Assembly: GCF_001953985.1 (NCBI RefSeq) | Contig: NZ_MBEI01000079.1 | Location: forward strand, 264,648 to 328,647 | DNA length: 64,000 bases | Origin: Mycobacterium colombiense | GTDB taxonomy: Bacteria; Actinomycetota; Actinomycetes; Mycobacteriales; Mycobacteriaceae | Reading direction: 5' to 3' | Shown here: positions 51,285 through 58,959 of the stretch, piece after piece | Position numbering within the stretch: the first letter of the stretch is position 1 | Layout: the number at the start of each line of letters is the position of its first letter | The notes under the pieces: generated by a model | The model's database searches: none | The model's input: only the letters and a program-made list of their open reading frames with translations | Told to the model about the DNA's origin: nothing | Program-made: the position numbers and the translations under genes

Positions 51285-52351
51285 GCGGCACCCCCGCAGA
51301 ATCGGCGGCCCAACTCGTAATACAGGGAGCGACTGTCGCCCAGCATGGCGGCGCCCTGCCAGGCGCGGCGCACATAGAGGTGGGCGTCGTGCTCCCAGGT
51401 CTGGCCAAGGGCGCCGTGCACCTGGACCGCGGTGCGCGCACAACCGGTCGCCGCGTCGTTGGCCGCCGCCTTGGCCAGCGCCGCGGCGGTCCACATGTCG
51501 GACGGGGAGGTGGTCGGGTCGGCCAGCCGGTTGGCCGCCGCGTAGGTCAGGCTGCGGGCACGCTCGACGCTGACGTAGTTGTCGGCCAATGCGTGCTTGA
51601 CGCCCTGGAACGCGCCGATCGGCTGGCCGAACTGACGCCGTGACTTCGCGTACTCGACCGAGCGGTGCAACGCCGCGCTCGCAACGCCGAGGAGGTCGGC
51701 GGCCGAGGCCACCCAGGGCGCCGCGAATGCCGATCCGAGGTCGACCGGTGCAACCGCGATGGGCTCCGCGTCGATCTCGACGCTCGCCAACGGCTGAGCG
51801 GGATCGGTGGATTCGGCCGCCGGCAGCGCGGTGACCCCGTCGCCGCAGCGGGCCACGGCCGCCACGGTGTCATCGTCGTCGGAGCGGGCCAGGGTGACGA
51901 CAAGCTCGGAGCGCTGCAGGTTGGGGACGGCAACCGCCGTGCCGCGCAGGCGTCCCTGGCGCAGTGTCATGGGCGCCCCGGGGAGTCGGGATCCCTGGGC
52001 GTGGACGGCCAGGGTGGCCACCATGCCGCCGGCGATGTCGGTCAGCACGGAGTCGAGCCCGGTGTCGCGCAGTAGGCCCGCGGCCAGACCGACGCTGCCC
52101 AGCAACGGAATTGGCGCGAGTGCCGCACCGCATTCCTCGAGGACCACGGCCAGCTCGACCGGTCCGTAGTCGCCGGTGTCCGGGGCGGCGAGCTCGGTCC
52201 AGCCGAGATCGACGACCGTCTTCCACAGGGTGCGCCAGCGCTCCGGATCGGTGATCGCTTGACGTGCGGCGTCGGGTTGGCACTCCGTACGTAATATGTC
52301 GCGTACGGTGTCGCGCAGCGACAGCTGCTCCGAGTTCAGACCGACATCCAT
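51281..52351 (-). CDS. Acyl-CoA dehydrogenase, partner-type subunit
   Basis: This 356-residue ACAD-family protein has the FAD contact KSRRQFGQPIGAFQGVKHAL and VQVHGALGQTWEHDAHLYVRR, the same style as the protein at 35276-36418. It is the first gene of the five-gene operon. AGAGG lies just before the ATG at 52351, and the shared AT-rich motif at 52359-52376 begins only 8 bp upstream, so the transcript leader must be very short. Confidence 0.9.
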   Translation of the reverse strand: MDVGLNSEQLSLRDTVRDILRTECQPDAARQAITDPERWRTLWKTVVDLGWTELAAPDTGDYGPVELAVVLEECGAALAPIPLLGSVGLAAGLLRDTGLDSVLTDIAGGMVATLAVHAQGSRLPGAPMTLRQGRLRGTAVAVPNLQRSELVVTLARSDDDDTVAAVARCGDGVTALPAAESTDPAQPLASVEIDAEPIAVAPVDLGSAFAAPWVASAADLLGVASAALHRSVEYAKSRRQFGQPIGAFQGVKHALADNYVSVERARSLTYAAANRLADPTTSPSDMWTAAALAKAAANDAATGCARTAVQVHGALGQTWEHDAHLYVRRAWQGAAMLGDSRSLYYELGRRFCGGAA

Positions 52352-52358
52352 AAGACCT

Positions 52359-52376
52359 CTAACATAGTAAAGATAA
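52359..52376. promoter_or_regulatory. Shared divergent-promoter motif (copy 2)
   Basis: CTAACATAGTAAAGATAA lies between the divergent ACAD/ligase operon (start 52351) and the F420-dependent oxidoreductase (start 52428). It matches the motifs at 33842 and 58869 at 15 of 18 positions each, counted by eye. On the minus strand it contains TACTAT, a TANNNT -10, so a regulator bound here would cover the promoter. Confidence 0.6.
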
Positions 52377-52427
52377 TAAACTAGCCGTGCCGTCGCAATC
52401 GCACGGAACCCGACGTTGAGGTGGCGC

Positions 52428-53288
52428 ATGGCCGAGTGGTATCTGTTCCTGCCGCAGGTGCGATTGTCGGCGGGCGACATCGCGGACCGGGCACGTCACG
52501 CCGAGGCCAGCGGCTTCGACGGGATCGCCTTCATCGATCACCTCGAGGCGCCCGGGCTGCCCGACGAAAGCATCTGGGAGGCAATGGGCATTGCCACCTG
52601 GGTGGCGGCCAAGACCGAGCGGCTGCGGATCGGTCACCTGGTGCTGTGTGATGCGTTCCGGCATCCTGCCGTGCTCGCCAAGCAGGCCGTCACGTTGTCG
52701 GAGGCATCCGGGGGCAGGTTCGAGTTGGGCCTCGGGGCGGGATCGTGGCCCTCGGAATTCGCGAGATTCGATATCGGCCAACAAGATCCGCGGGCCAGGG
52801 TCGAACAACTCGGCCGCCACCTCGAATTGATCAGACGCTACTGGGACGACGCCGACGACCAAACCGGCCCGGCCCCGCAGGCCCCGCGCCGTTCGCACCC
52901 GATACCGCTGGTCTTGGGTGGCAGCGGGCCCAAGATGATGGAACTCGTTCGCAGCTACGCGGATTGGTGGAATCTGCCGGCGAACCAGCTCGACAGGCTG
53001 CCGAAGCTCGCCCCGGCCGCGGGAACGGCCCGGATGTCGATCCAGCAGATGATCGGCTTCGTGCGGTCCGGCGACGACCCCGACACCGTGCACGAGGTGA
53101 GCACCCGTCGATTCGGCAACCTCGGGTCCGGACTGGTCTGCGGCGATGCCGACGAGCTGATCGGGCACTTCCGCGGTTTGGCCGCCCAGCGGGTCGAGCG
53201 GTTCTACGTGTGGTTCGCCGACTTCGCGGCCCCGGACTCCCTGCACGAGTTCGGCGAATCGGTGATCAAAGCCTTCCCGGCGGCCTAG
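52428..53288 (+). CDS. LLM-class F420-dependent oxidoreductase
   Basis: This 286-residue luciferase-like TIM-barrel protein has AEASGFDGIAFIDHLEAPG near the N-terminus, a central SEASGGRFELGLGAGSW and the IPLVLGGSGPKMMELV segment characteristic of the family. It moves hydride between F420 and a substrate in the cytosol. Start chosen at the ATG at 52428 behind GAGG; a TTG four codons upstream is unlikely. It is divergent from the four-ACAD operon across the shared motif, so it probably serves the same pathway. Convergent with the SDR, only 3 bp apart. Confidence 0.87.
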   Translation: MAEWYLFLPQVRLSAGDIADRARHAEASGFDGIAFIDHLEAPGLPDESIWEAMGIATWVAAKTERLRIGHLVLCDAFRHPAVLAKQAVTLSEASGGRFELGLGAGSWPSEFARFDIGQQDPRARVEQLGRHLELIRRYWDDADDQTGPAPQAPRRSHPIPLVLGGSGPKMMELVRSYADWWNLPANQLDRLPKLAPAAGTARMSIQQMIGFVRSGDDPDTVHEVSTRRFGNLGSGLVCGDADELIGHFRGLAAQRVERFYVWFADFAAPDSLHEFGESVIKAFPAA

Positions 53289-53291
53289 ACC

Positions 53292-54008
53292 TCACCCTCG
53301 TTGCGCGCGGCGCCGCGCCTCGGTCGGCACCACCGGCGGCCGCGCGAAGGGGCCCCGCTCCACGGCGGACAACCGGATCTCCGGCAGGTCGACCGACGGA
53401 TCGACGGTGTCCAGCCAGGCAACCGCCTCGGCGACGTCGGACACCCCGATCGCGTACATCTCGAACGGGACGTCCTGCAGCATCTCGGTGGCCACGGGTC
53501 CGGGCGTGACGATGTGCACGCTGATGCCGTCGCGGTCGACCTCAAGCGCCAGGGCACGCGCGAACGCGTTCATGCCGGCCTTGGATGCGGAGTAGGCGGT
53601 GCGGGCCGGCATCGGCTCGTGCGCCGCCGACGACGAGATGAACACCAGCCGCGAGCCCGCCGCCATTTTCGGCAGCACCGCGGACGTCACCACGAAGCAC
53701 GAATCCAGGTTGGCCGACATGATGGATTGCCACTGCTCGAAGGTCTGCTTGCGCGCGTAGGTCCCCCCGAGCGCACCGGCCGCGTGAACGACCAGGTCGA
53801 TCTTCTCCAATGTGCTTATCGCAGCAGGGAATCCGCTGGGGTCGGACGCGTCGGCCACGATGTGGCGGGCACCGATCTCCTCGGCGGCGGCGCGTAACGG
53901 CGTCTCGCGGCGCGCCGAGAGCACCACGTCGTAGCCACGCTCAACCAGCTTGCGCGCGCACCCTTTTCCGATCCCGCCGCTGCCGCCGGTGACCAATGCG
54001 GTTCGCAT
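53292..54008 (-). CDS. Short-chain dehydrogenase/reductase
   Basis: This 238-residue SDR has TGGSGGIG at residues about 7-14, AAGALGG in place of NNAG, the serine in FISSSAAHE, and the catalytic YSASK followed by AGMNAFARALALE. Start chosen at the ATG at 54008 next to the Rossmann strand (MRTALVTGG). It lies 19 bp downstream of the GntR regulator on the same strand, so the two may be co-transcribed. It would oxidise or reduce a hydroxy/keto group of the pathway. Confidence 0.92.
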   Translation of the reverse strand: MRTALVTGGSGGIGKGCARKLVERGYDVVLSARRETPLRAAAEEIGARHIVADASDPSGFPAAISTLEKIDLVVHAAGALGGTYARKQTFEQWQSIMSANLDSCFVVTSAVLPKMAAGSRLVFISSSAAHEPMPARTAYSASKAGMNAFARALALEVDRDGISVHIVTPGPVATEMLQDVPFEMYAIGVSDVAEAVAWLDTVDPSVDLPEIRLSAVERGPFARPPVVPTEARRRAQRG

Positions 54009-54027
54009 GACGGTTGCAGGCCGCTCG

Positions 54028-54849
54028 TCAGGAGTGCCGGATATCCCGCGGCCGCGACAACGCCTGCGGGGAGAGCGCATAGATGCGTTGATCGTGCTGG
54101 CCGGAGAGGACATAGGTCTGCGTGTCGGCCAGATGGCGACCCGCGATGCGGCGAGCCCGGTCGACGTTACCCTCGGCGATGGTCTCGGTCAGCTTGACGT
54201 GCGTGTTGAGCACCGCGCGACGCTGAGTGAGCGACGGGTAGGTGCCACGGGCCGCACTCTCGTCGGCCCACTGCCGTTCGTGACTGGTCCACAGCGTCTC
54301 CAGGCTGCCGACGACCGCGATGATCGTGTGATTGCCGCAGCCGCGGACGACCTGATCGTGGAATTCGCGCCCGATTTCGGTGAAAAGCCGCCCGTCGTCC
54401 AGGTTTTCGGCCATCGACTCGTTGATTCGGGTGAGCTCGGGTACCAGGGTGTCCGCCCGGTCCGGCCGGCGGGCGGCCAATGCGGCGCACGCGGGCTCGA
54501 GTTCCTGCAGGGCCATGCCGAGGTCGGCGACCTCGACGGACTCGCTCTGCAGCAACAACCCGAGCATGTAAGCGGCGCTGGTCTTGGCCGGGGCGTGGAC
54601 GACGGCACCACCACGGTTGCCGCGCCGCACCGAAACCAGCCCCTCGGTCTCTAGGATCCGCAGGGCTTCGCGCAGGGACACCAAACTCACGTTGAACTGT
54701 TCGACGAGCACCTCTTGGCGGGGCAAGAGATCACCGTCCGCGAGCTCGCCGTCAATTATCTGACGGCGCAACTCGTCGGCTACGATTTCGGCGATGCGCG
54801 GCGCCGACAACCGGCGCCGGGCGTCGGGGCCAATTCCCAAGGCGGTCAT
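54028..54849 (-). CDS. GntR/FadR-type transcriptional regulator
   Basis: This 273-residue regulator has an N-terminal winged helix (IADELRRQIIDGELADGDLLP, then VSLVSLREALRILETEGL). The C-terminal all-helical FCD ligand domain carries candidate metal/ligand residues in GREFHDQVVRG and GNHTII. FadR-type regulators of this kind bind acyl-CoAs or organic acids (established knowledge). Start chosen at the ATG at 54849 behind GAGGA. An AGCTATTT/AAATAGCT palindrome lies 34 bp upstream, between it and the divergent CoA-transferase, a probable autoregulatory site. Confidence 0.9.
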   Translation of the reverse strand: MTALGIGPDARRRLSAPRIAEIVADELRRQIIDGELADGDLLPRQEVLVEQFNVSLVSLREALRILETEGLVSVRRGNRGGAVVHAPAKTSAAYMLGLLLQSESVEVADLGMALQELEPACAALAARRPDRADTLVPELTRINESMAENLDDGRLFTEIGREFHDQVVRGCGNHTIIAVVGSLETLWTSHERQWADESAARGTYPSLTQRRAVLNTHVKLTETIAEGNVDRARRIAGRHLADTQTYVLSGQHDQRIYALSPQALSRPRDIRHS

Positions 54850-54882
54850 CCGATCCTCGAAACACAAGCAACTCGCTGGCTT

Positions 54883-54913
54883 AGCTATTTTAGCAGTAAT
54901 GATATAAATAGCT
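54883..54913. promoter_or_regulatory. AGCTATTT-N15-AAATAGCT palindrome at GntR promoter
   Basis: The 8-bp arms AGCTATTT and AAATAGCT are perfect inverted repeats around an AT-rich 15-nt centre containing AGTAATGATA. That core resembles AGTAAAGATA of the motif at 52359. It lies between the divergent GntR gene (start 54849) and the CoA-transferase (start 54944). It is probably the GntR operator, the divergent promoter core, or both. Confidence 0.62.
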
Positions 54914-54943
54914 TCTCTGGTCGCATGTCGATCGGAAGGGCGG

Positions 54944-57337
54944 GTGCAATTGAGCGAGCGGTCCGAAAGCCGGCCGACGCCGCTACACGATTTGCGTGTC
55001 GTCGAGATCAGTGACCGGATAGCGGGCAGCTACTGCGGGAAGCTGCTGCGCGACGCCGGCGCGCAGGTGCATAAAATCGAACCGCCGCAAGGGGATTGGT
55101 TGCGGCGCTACTCCGCCAGCGCTTCCCCGGTTCCCCCGGGACGCAGCGGGCCGTTTTTCAGCTACCTCAACGCGGGCAAGCGCAGCATGACATTCGCCCC
55201 CGACTCGCAGCGCTATCGCGACGAACTGGCCGGCGCCGACGTCGTCGTGGTGACGGCGGGCCGGGAGGGCGCCGCGGCGCTGGGCATCGACCCACAACAG
55301 CTGCTGGAACGCTCGCCGCGGGCGATCATCGTCAGCATCTCCGACTTCGGCTGGGCCGGACCCTACGCCGACCGGGCCGCCACCGAGTTCACCCTGCAGG
55401 CGTGGGCGGGTTCGCCCGGCTTCCGCGGCGATCCGGCCGGGCCGCCGATCTCCATCGGCGGCGATCTGGGCGAGTACATGGGTGGCGTGTTCGCCGCGTT
55501 CGGCGCCCTGGCGCTGCGCCGTCGCGTCGAGCGCGGCGGGCCCGGCGAACACCTGGACCTGTCCATGCTGGAAGCGTTGACCACGATGCAGAGCAGCGAA
55601 TGGCTGCACTCACAACTGCTGCGCGTCCCACCGATCCGGCGCACCACCGAGGTCCCGTCGATCGAACCCGCCAAGGACGGCTACGTCGGGATCACCATGG
55701 TCACCGGTCAGCAGTGGCTCGACTTCGCCGCGATGGTCGAATGCCCGCAATTGGAGGAGATCGAACAGCTGCGGTTTCAAATCGGCCGGTGGCAGTATCG
55801 TGACCTGATCCGCGAACAGATCCGTCCGTGGCTGGCCGAACGCACCGTCGCCGAAATCGTCGAACTCGGACAACTGTTCCGGCTGCCGATCGCCGCGCTG
55901 GGTAATGGCTCCACCATCCGGGAGCTGGAGTACGTGCGCGAGCGACAGGTCTTCACCCGCAACCCCGCCGGGTTCGATCAGCCCCGGCCGCCCTGGCTGA
56001 TGTCGGTGTGTGCGCCCGCGCCCGTGGGTGACACGCCCCTTTGCGGTGAGGCCGATGACGAGTCTCCTTGGCGCCGTGTGGAATCCGACACCGAGCCCGA
56101 ACTGGACGGGCTGCCGCTGGCCGGTGTGCGCATCGTCGACCTCACCGCGTTCTGGGCCGGCCCGGCGGCGACTCATCTGCTGGCCGCCTTCGGCGCCGAC
56201 GTCGTCAAGATCGAGTCGGTCCAGCGTCCCGACGGCATCCGATACTCCGGCGGAATGCGCACCGACGTGGACGACTGGTGGGAGTACGGCTGGGTGTTCC
56301 ACGCGATGAACACCAACAAGCGTTCGGTCACACTGGATTTGGGCTCCGAACAGGGGCGCCGCCTGTTCACCGAGTTGGTCGCCGGCGCCGACGTCGTGAT
56401 CGAGAACTTCTCGCCGCGGGTAATGGAGCAATTCGGGCTCACCGACGATGTGCTGCGCGAGGTCAACCCGAAACTGGTGTTCGCCCGGATGCCCGCGTTC
56501 GGCGTCGAGGGCCCGTGGCGCGAACGCGTCGGGTTCGCTCCCACCATGGAACAGATCGCCGGCCTGGCCTGGGTGACCGGCCTGCCCGACGCGCCACCGG
56601 TGACACCGCGCGGGGCCTGCGATCCGCTGGCCGGTGTGCACGCCGCGTTCGCCGTGCTGGCCGCGCTGAACTTCGCCGAACGGACCGGGGCGGGCCAGCT
56701 GGTCGAGCTGCCGATGCTCGAAACCGTGCTCAACGCCACCGCGATTCAAGCGATCGAGTCCGAGGTCTTCGGCGTGACGCTGAGCCGTCGCGGCAACCGC
56801 GGTCACAGCGCGGCGATCCAGAACATCTACCGCTGCGCCGGATCCGACGACTGGATCGCGGTCACCGTTCGCGACGACGCGCAGTGGCGCGCGCTGGTGG
56901 ATGTGATGGATGCACCGGCGTGGTGCGGCGATGACGAGTTGTCCGCGGTCGCCGGGCGGCACGGTCGGGCCGACGACATCGATGGCCGGCTGGCGGACTG
57001 GTTCGCCCGGCAGCCACTCGACCCGACGGTGGAGCGGTTGGCCGGCGCGGGTGTTCCCGCGGCCCCGGTGGTGTCGCCGTCCCTGGTCACCGACAATCCG
57101 CAACTGCGTGAGCGTGGTTTTTTCGAGTCGTTGCATCATGCGAGTACCGGCCTCGGCCTGTACCCCTGCCCACCGTTCGCTCGGCTCGCCGGTCAGGATC
57201 AGTGGCTGCTGCGGCCGCCGCCGAGGCTGGGCGAGCACAATGAAGAGATCCTGCGCGATAGGTGCGGGCTGACCGACGAAGAACTGACACGCCTCGCGAC
57301 CGGCGGGGTGATCGGGACCCGACCCAAGGGCCTCTAG
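54944..57337 (+). CDS. Tandem-fused family III CoA-transferase
   Basis: This 797-residue protein consists of two CaiB/BaiF domains in one chain. Domain 1 (about 15-360) opens with LRVVEISDRIAGSYCGKLL and RDAGAQVHKIEPP. Domain 2 (about 385-797) opens with LAGVRIVDLTAFWAGPAATHLL and FGADVVKIESV. Single-domain members are about 400 residues. In the segments aligned to the catalytic-Asp motif, domain 1 reads TEFTLQAWAG (Glu) and domain 2 reads APTMEQIAGLAW (no Asp), so the usual aspartate is not evident. Start taken at the GTG at 54944 after GGAAGGG; a TTG at 54950 is possible. Confidence 0.88.
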   Translation: MQLSERSESRPTPLHDLRVVEISDRIAGSYCGKLLRDAGAQVHKIEPPQGDWLRRYSASASPVPPGRSGPFFSYLNAGKRSMTFAPDSQRYRDELAGADVVVVTAGREGAAALGIDPQQLLERSPRAIIVSISDFGWAGPYADRAATEFTLQAWAGSPGFRGDPAGPPISIGGDLGEYMGGVFAAFGALALRRRVERGGPGEHLDLSMLEALTTMQSSEWLHSQLLRVPPIRRTTEVPSIEPAKDGYVGITMVTGQQWLDFAAMVECPQLEEIEQLRFQIGRWQYRDLIREQIRPWLAERTVAEIVELGQLFRLPIAALGNGSTIRELEYVRERQVFTRNPAGFDQPRPPWLMSVCAPAPVGDTPLCGEADDESPWRRVESDTEPELDGLPLAGVRIVDLTAFWAGPAATHLLAAFGADVVKIESVQRPDGIRYSGGMRTDVDDWWEYGWVFHAMNTNKRSVTLDLGSEQGRRLFTELVAGADVVIENFSPRVMEQFGLTDDVLREVNPKLVFARMPAFGVEGPWRERVGFAPTMEQIAGLAWVTGLPDAPPVTPRGACDPLAGVHAAFAVLAALNFAERTGAGQLVELPMLETVLNATAIQAIESEVFGVTLSRRGNRGHSAAIQNIYRCAGSDDWIAVTVRDDAQWRALVDVMDAPAWCGDDELSAVAGRHGRADDIDGRLADWFARQPLDPTVERLAGAGVPAAPVVSPSLVTDNPQLRERGFFESLHHASTGLGLYPCPPFARLAGQDQWLLRPPPRLGEHNEEILRDRCGLTDEELTRLATGGVIGTRPKGL

Positions 57338-57353
57338 AGAAATGGAGGGCATG

Positions 57354-57545
57354 ATGCGCGTAACGGTCGACGAGAACTTGTGCGAGGCCAACGGCTTCTG
57401 CGAATCGCTTGCGGCGGAAGTGTTCGAGCTGGGTGACGAAGACGTGGTGCAGATCGCGGACGGGCCGGTGCCGCCGCGGCTGGAAATCGACGTGCGCGCC
57501 GCGGTGGACCAATGTCCCAAGGCCGCGTTGCGCCTGCTGGACTGA
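57354..57545 (+). CDS. [3Fe-4S]-type ferredoxin
   Basis: This 63-residue ferredoxin has Cys10, Cys16 and Cys54 (C-x5-C ... CP), the three-cysteine pattern of mycobacterial [3Fe-4S] ferredoxins that feed cytochrome P450s. GGAGGG precedes the ATG at 57354; ATGs at 57351 and 57342 are in frame. It lies just downstream of the CoA-transferase and tail to tail with a P450 gene. It is the only ferredoxin gene in the window, and there is no ferredoxin reductase, so it may serve several of the four P450s. Confidence 0.9.
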   Translation: MRVTVDENLCEANGFCESLAAEVFELGDEDVVQIADGPVPPRLEIDVRAAVDQCPKAALRLLD

Positions 57546-57559
57546 CCGCCGCTTAAACG

Positions 57560-57586
57560 CGCTGACTCAGCGCCGCTCGGTCAGCG
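57560..57586. terminator. Possible hairpin between ferredoxin and P450
   Basis: CGCTGAC and GTCAGCG form a 7-bp stem around a 13-nt loop. The hairpin overlaps the stop codon of the leftward P450 and lies 14 bp after the ferredoxin stop. It could act as a short shared terminator. Stem length is modest and no U-tract is present. Confidence 0.3.
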
Positions 57587-58805
57587 AGATGGCCATCTCG
57601 TCGTAGATCGACATGTTGGTGGTCAGGTTCGGATGTGCCACCTTCGCCGGGCCGATCTCGATGTCATCGCAGCGCAGGAACAGCTCGTCGAGCACCGCGC
57701 GGAGTTCCGCGCGGGCCAGCATCGCGCCCAGGCAGTGATGCGGTCCGCCACCCCCGAACGCCACGTGGGGATTGGGCTGCCGGCTGATGTCGAAGGTGAA
57801 CGGGGACTCGAAGACCTCCTCGTCGCGATTGGCCGAACGCAGTGTTGACACCACGCGGTCGCCCTTGGCGATGTGCTGGCCGTCCATCTCGACGTCGACC
57901 TTTGCGGTGCGCGTCCAGTAGGCCACCGGCGACGCCCAGCGCAGCACCTCCTCGACCGCGCCGGCCCGCAGCGCTTCATCCGCGCGATAGCGTTCGATCT
58001 GCTCGGGGTTGGCGACGAACGCCTGCAGCCCGATGGCCAGCGCGTTCTTGGTGGTGTCGCTGCCCGCGAAGGCCAGCACGAAGAAGAAGAACTCGAGTTC
58101 GTTCTCGGGCAGGCTGAACTGTTCGCCGTCGTCGCCGGTTATCACCGCGGTGGCCAGCGTGCTCCAGATGTCGTCTGTCGGGTTGCGCCGCTTTTCGGCG
58201 GTGAGCTCCATCGCGTAGCTGAAGACAGAGCCAAACAGCTCGAGTTCCACCTGTCCGCTCGGGCCCGCCTCGGGCGCAAGGGCCTTGAGGATGCGGTCGA
58301 AGATGTCGAATATTCGCGGCCGGTCCTCGTCCGGGATGCCGATGATGTCGCCGATCACCGTCATCGGTAGCGCGTCGGCGACGTCCTCGATCCAGTCGCC
58401 GCCGCCGTTGGCGAGCAGACCGTCGATCATCCGCGCCGCACGTGCCCGGATGCCGTTCTCCAGCTTGGCGATCGCACGCGGGTTGAAGGCGTTGGAGATC
58501 AGTTTGCGGCGCTTGTTCAAGTCCGGCGGGTCGAGCGTGATGATCGTCGGGGACGCCGAGAACATGGCGACCGGCTGGATGAGCGGGCCGTCGGCCGCGG
58601 TGAACGAGTCGGTGTCGCGGTGCAGGCGAACCGCGTGCCGGTGTTTGGTGGCCACCCAGAACTGGCGCCGGACGGTGTCGGCGACGCCAGGTGTCAGGTC
58701 GTGCTTGAAAAGTGGCATGTTGCGCCGCAGGTCGGCGAACAACTCATCGGGAAACCCGTTACGCCACAAGGCGAAGTCGGAAAGGTCCACCGCAGCGGCC
58801 GTCAT
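57567..58805 (-). CDS. Cytochrome P450
   Basis: This 412-residue class I bacterial P450 has the I-helix AGSDTT (247-252), the ExxR pair in EEVLR, and the heme loop FGGGGPHHCLG with Cys358. FGGGGxHxCLG and LRSANRDEEVF are typical of actinobacterial lipid/sterol-hydroxylating CYPs. Start chosen at the ATG at 58805 behind GGGGG; an ATG at 58817 and a TTG at 58865 are in frame. It is divergent from a Rieske oxygenase/CoA-ligase operon across the shared AT-rich motif and adjacent to the ferredoxin gene. Confidence 0.95.
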   Translation of the reverse strand: MTAAAVDLSDFALWRNGFPDELFADLRRNMPLFKHDLTPGVADTVRRQFWVATKHRHAVRLHRDTDSFTAADGPLIQPVAMFSASPTIITLDPPDLNKRRKLISNAFNPRAIAKLENGIRARAARMIDGLLANGGGDWIEDVADALPMTVIGDIIGIPDEDRPRIFDIFDRILKALAPEAGPSGQVELELFGSVFSYAMELTAEKRRNPTDDIWSTLATAVITGDDGEQFSLPENELEFFFFVLAFAGSDTTKNALAIGLQAFVANPEQIERYRADEALRAGAVEEVLRWASPVAYWTRTAKVDVEMDGQHIAKGDRVVSTLRSANRDEEVFESPFTFDISRQPNPHVAFGGGGPHHCLGAMLARAELRAVLDELFLRCDDIEIGPAKVAHPNLTTNMSIYDEMAISLTERR

Positions 58806-58866
58806 GCGAACCCCCATTGGCTCAGGCGCCACGCGGCCACCCGCCGGCGTCGCGTTGACGTTCAAT

Positions 58867-58888
58867 GTCTAAGATAGTAAAAATAGAC
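58867..58888. promoter_or_regulatory. GTCTA-N12-TAGAC palindrome, shared motif (copy 3)
   Basis: The ends GTCTA and TAGAC are inverted repeats. The inner 18-mer CTAAGATAGTAAAAATAG (58869-58886) matches the motif at 52359 at 15 of 18 positions. It lies between the divergent P450 (start 58805) and Rieske oxygenase (start 58960). Candidate operator shared with the 33.8-kb and 52.4-kb divergent promoters. Confidence 0.6.
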
Positions 58889-58959
58889 TTTAGTCGTCGA
58901 AACGCGGTGAGGTAAGAGCGGCCCAAAGTGCGCCCGGCCGCGTGGGAAACGGAGTAATC

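Noticed and set aside
55610..57520. A 636-codon open frame opposite the CoA-transferase
   Set aside because: The composition is Arg/Gly/His-rich and lacks family motifs, while the plus-strand frame has two clear CaiB/BaiF domains.
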